From Nitriliruptoraceae bacterium (GTDB lineage: Bacteria; Actinomycetota; Nitriliruptoria; Nitriliruptorales; Nitriliruptoraceae), in NCBI GenBank assembly GCA_007117945.1, contig SKTN01000174.1, forward strand, positions 1 through 5,227: a stretch of 5,227 bases of DNA, given 5' to 3'. The translations under genes were made by a program, and so were the position numbers. The notes under the pieces were generated by a model that saw only the letters and a program-made list of their open reading frames with translations, made no database searches and was not told the DNA's origin. Shown here piece by piece: positions 5,127 to 5,227 of this stretch. Positions within the stretch are counted from its first letter, which is position 1. Each line of letters opens with the position of its first letter.

Positions 5127-5227
5127 ATGGCACAGCGCACCGTTGCACTGCCGAATCCGTCCGGTCTGCACGCCCGTCCTGCCAAGGTGTTCGCCAAGGC
5201 CGCTGCCGCCGCCCCCGGCACGGTCAC
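5127..5227 (+). CDS. ptsH: HPr phosphocarrier protein (N-terminal part, cut by window edge)
   Basis: The first 33 residues are present; a full HPr is about 85-90 aa, so roughly a third is visible. The start MAQRTVALPNPSGLHARPAK has the HPr active-site signature G-L-H-A-R-P-A with His15, the residue phosphorylated by EI and the donor to EIIA. The following helix (VFAKAAAAAPGTV) matches the family. The regulatory Ser46 region lies beyond the window, so control by HPr kinase cannot be judged, nor can a fusion to further PTS domains be excluded. It lies 129 bp after the EIIBC gene on the same strand. This makes the locus almost a full fructose phosphorelay; only EI is missing, and it may follow downstream. 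Confidence 0.93.
   Translation, partial: MAQRTVALPNPSGLHARPAKVFAKAAAAAPGTV

Noticed and set aside
3183..5171. A 662-codon open frame on the minus strand opposite the EIIA, EIIBC and ptsH genes
   Set aside because: Its product is low-complexity (runs rich in Gly, Asp, His, Arg and Gln) with no recognisable domain, and it lies antisense to three genes with intact active-site motifs. Long antisense frames are expected in GC-rich coding DNA.

Overview
The window looks like chromosomal DNA from a high-GC actinobacterium or a close relative. Codons end almost always in G or C, Shine-Dalgarno sequences are strong (GGAGG, once GGAGGTGA), genes overlap by ATGA/GTGA, and long spurious open frames occur on the opposite strand. 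No rRNA, tRNA, insertion sequence or CRISPR array is visible, and the genus cannot be fixed from sequence alone.

Layout. Positions 1-128 (minus strand) hold the first 42 codons of a thiamine-pyrophosphate enzyme of the acetolactate-synthase-like type, cut by the window edge. A 160-bp divergent spacer separates it from a plus-strand fructosamine-kinase-family gene (289-1137). After a spacer of about 210 bp, with an imperfect hairpin near its start and a well-formed promoter/operator near its end, comes a fructose phosphotransferase (PTS) operon. It contains a DeoR-family regulator (fruR, 1350-2108), 1-phosphofructokinase (fruK, 2105-3055), a stand-alone fructose-type EIIA (3052-3516) and a fused EIIB-EIIC permease (3513-4997). 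After a 129-bp gap with a strong hairpin comes the start of HPr (ptsH, 5127 to the window edge).

How the genes work together. Phosphate passes from PEP through EI (not in the window) to HPr His15, EIIA His69 and EIIB Cys9. It is then transferred to fructose as EIIC moves the sugar across the membrane, giving fructose-1-phosphate. FruK converts this to fructose-1,6-bisphosphate for glycolysis. The DeoR-type regulator probably represses the operon until fructose-1-phosphate (or a related sugar phosphate) accumulates. The four genes from fruR to EIIBC overlap by 4 bp at each junction and are probably translationally coupled.

Most notable points: (i) two similar A/T-rich motifs in opposite orientation, about four helical turns apart, bracket and overlap the predicted -35/-10; (ii) EIIA, EIIBC and HPr are separate genes in one locus rather than a fused IIABC protein; (iii) a 13-bp-stem hairpin followed by a C-rich, G-poor tract lies between the permease gene and ptsH. 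I found nothing that clearly amounts to a previously undescribed system. The window is a coherent sugar-uptake locus with interesting regulatory architecture.
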